DNA of 6,254 nt from an uncultured Bacteroides sp. (lineage in GTDB: Bacteria; Bacteroidota; Bacteroidia; Bacteroidales; Bacteroidaceae). The translations under genes and the position numbers were made by a program. The stretch is from NCBI RefSeq assembly GCF_900547205.1, contig NZ_URFY01000100.1, positions 1 through 6,254 of the forward strand, written 5' to 3'. Positions within the stretch are counted from its first letter, which is position 1. Every line of letters starts with the position of its first letter. This document shows positions 5,596 through 6,254 of the stretch, piece after piece. A model generated the notes under the pieces. It saw only the letters and a program-made list of their open reading frames with translations, had not been told where the DNA came from and made no database searches.

Positions 5596-6254
5596 TTATT
5601 GTAATTTAAACATCACCGGCACGGTAAATTTCACACGCACCGCTTTTCCATTCTGCTTACCCGGAATCCACTTCGGCATACTCTTTACCACGCGCACCGC
5701 TTCTTTGTCCAGATAAGGATCGACTCCGCGAGCTACCCTCACGTCCGTAATCGAACCGTCGCGTTCTACTACGAACTGGATAATCACACGGCCTTGGGTT
5801 CCATTTTCCTGAGCGATGGTAGGGTATTTTATGTTATGCCCCAGATAAGACATCAATTCCTGTGTTCCACCGGGGAAGGTCGGCATCTGTTCCACCATAT
5901 CAAAAACCTTCTCCACTTCCGGTTCCGCCTGCGTCACCACCTGTTTCAAGTCGGCGATATCCGCGCCGTTGGCTTCATCGTTACCTTTTACGTCGGCGAT
6001 GGAGATAGCCACCTTCGTAGTGGTCAGTTCTTCCTGACTTTTGATTTCATTATCTTCATGCACCTCTTCATCTTTCTTAATGACGGGGGCGGTGAACTTA
6101 ATAGAACTTTTCAGTGCAGGAGGCGGAGGGGCAATCGGCTCCACCCGTTTCATCTCTTCCTGTTTGATTTCAGGTTCTGCCAGTTTCGACAAGGTAGTTA
6201 CCTCTGTCATCACTTCTTTCTGCTTCGGAGTGGCAAGCTTCAGCAGTGTAGGGA
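5596..6254 (-). CDS. tonB: TonB energy transducer (N-terminus cut by the window edge)
   Basis: The frame stays open to the right edge, so the protein is 5'-incomplete. The first visible residues are PTLLKLATPKQKE, probably the end of the N-terminal membrane helix and the start of the periplasmic spacer. An in-frame GTG at 6213 and ATG at 6210 are internal codons, not the start. Next come a short proline run (APPPPA) and a long Lys/Glu-rich spacer. The C-terminal TonB domain opens with VFDMVEQMPTFPGG, then KYPTIAQENGTQGRV, FVVERDGSITDVRV, DKEAVRVVKSMPKW and finally KFTVPVMFKLQ. This is the Bacteroidota form, with the FPGG and P.W.PG motifs. It spans the periplasm and passes energy from an ExbB-ExbD motor to outer-membrane TonB-dependent receptors such as SusC types. 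The exbB/exbD genes are expected just outside the window. It is followed after 4 bases by the PstS-like gene. Confidence 0.95.
   Translation of the reverse strand, partial: PTLLKLATPKQKEVMTEVTTLSKLAEPEIKQEEMKRVEPIAPPPPALKSSIKFTAPVIKKDEEVHEDNEIKSQEELTTTKVAISIADVKGNDEANGADIADLKQVVTQAEPEVEKVFDMVEQMPTFPGGTQELMSYLGHNIKYPTIAQENGTQGRVIIQFVVERDGSITDVRVARGVDPYLDKEAVRVVKSMPKWIPGKQNGKAVRVKFTVPVMFKLQ

Noticed and set aside
6208..6213. GTG/ATG pair as the start of the TonB gene
   Set aside because: The frame continues open to the edge with residues PTLLKLATPKQKE, which match the spacer after the TonB membrane helix; starting here would remove the anchor.

Overview
The window looks like chromosomal DNA from the Bacteroidota, most likely a gut Bacteroides close to B. 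thetaiotaomicron. The reasons are moderate GC content, a TonB protein of a form I recognise from Bacteroides, a Bacteroides-type -33/-7 promoter instead of -35/-10, and weak Shine-Dalgarno sequences. All complete genes are on the minus strand and so read from right to left. Only a short gene tail at the left edge is on the plus strand. There is no long gene-free stretch; the largest gap is 173 bases (3016-3188). I see no mobile element, RNA gene or CRISPR array.

Right half (3189-6254): a three-gene stretch of a longer operon. It begins with a TonB energy transducer whose N-terminus lies beyond the right edge. This is followed after 4 bases by a PstS-like substrate-binding lipoprotein, and after 21 bases by a secreted protein with tetratricopeptide repeats. 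A strong intrinsic terminator (3122-3161) ends the unit. In Bacteroidota this set normally follows exbB and exbD genes, so it is probably a TonB-ExbB-ExbD energising module with two periplasmic or envelope partners. No pst permease or ATPase genes are present in the window.

Left half (129-3102): a compact four-gene operon with gaps of 6, 12 and 10 bases. In transcription order it encodes an ABC ATPase, an ABC-2-like six-helix membrane protein, a small GntR regulator of the YtrA type, and a single-pass membrane-anchored protein of unknown function with a probably beta-rich extracytoplasmic part. Upstream of the first gene I find a promoter candidate (ATTG, 19 bp, TGCTTTTG) followed 2 bp later by a 22-bp near-palindrome. 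The simplest reading is that the YtrA-type regulator binds this palindrome and represses its own transporter operon.

Left edge: the last 23 codons of a plus-strand gene, probably the end of a secreted carbohydrate-active protein. It converges on the four-gene operon, and a hairpin at 86-122 sits between the two and can serve as terminator for at least the plus strand.

The most interesting points are the self-contained regulatory switch at 3048-3102, the unrecognised fourth protein of the ABC operon, and the PstS-like protein that appears tied to TonB instead of to a phosphate transporter.
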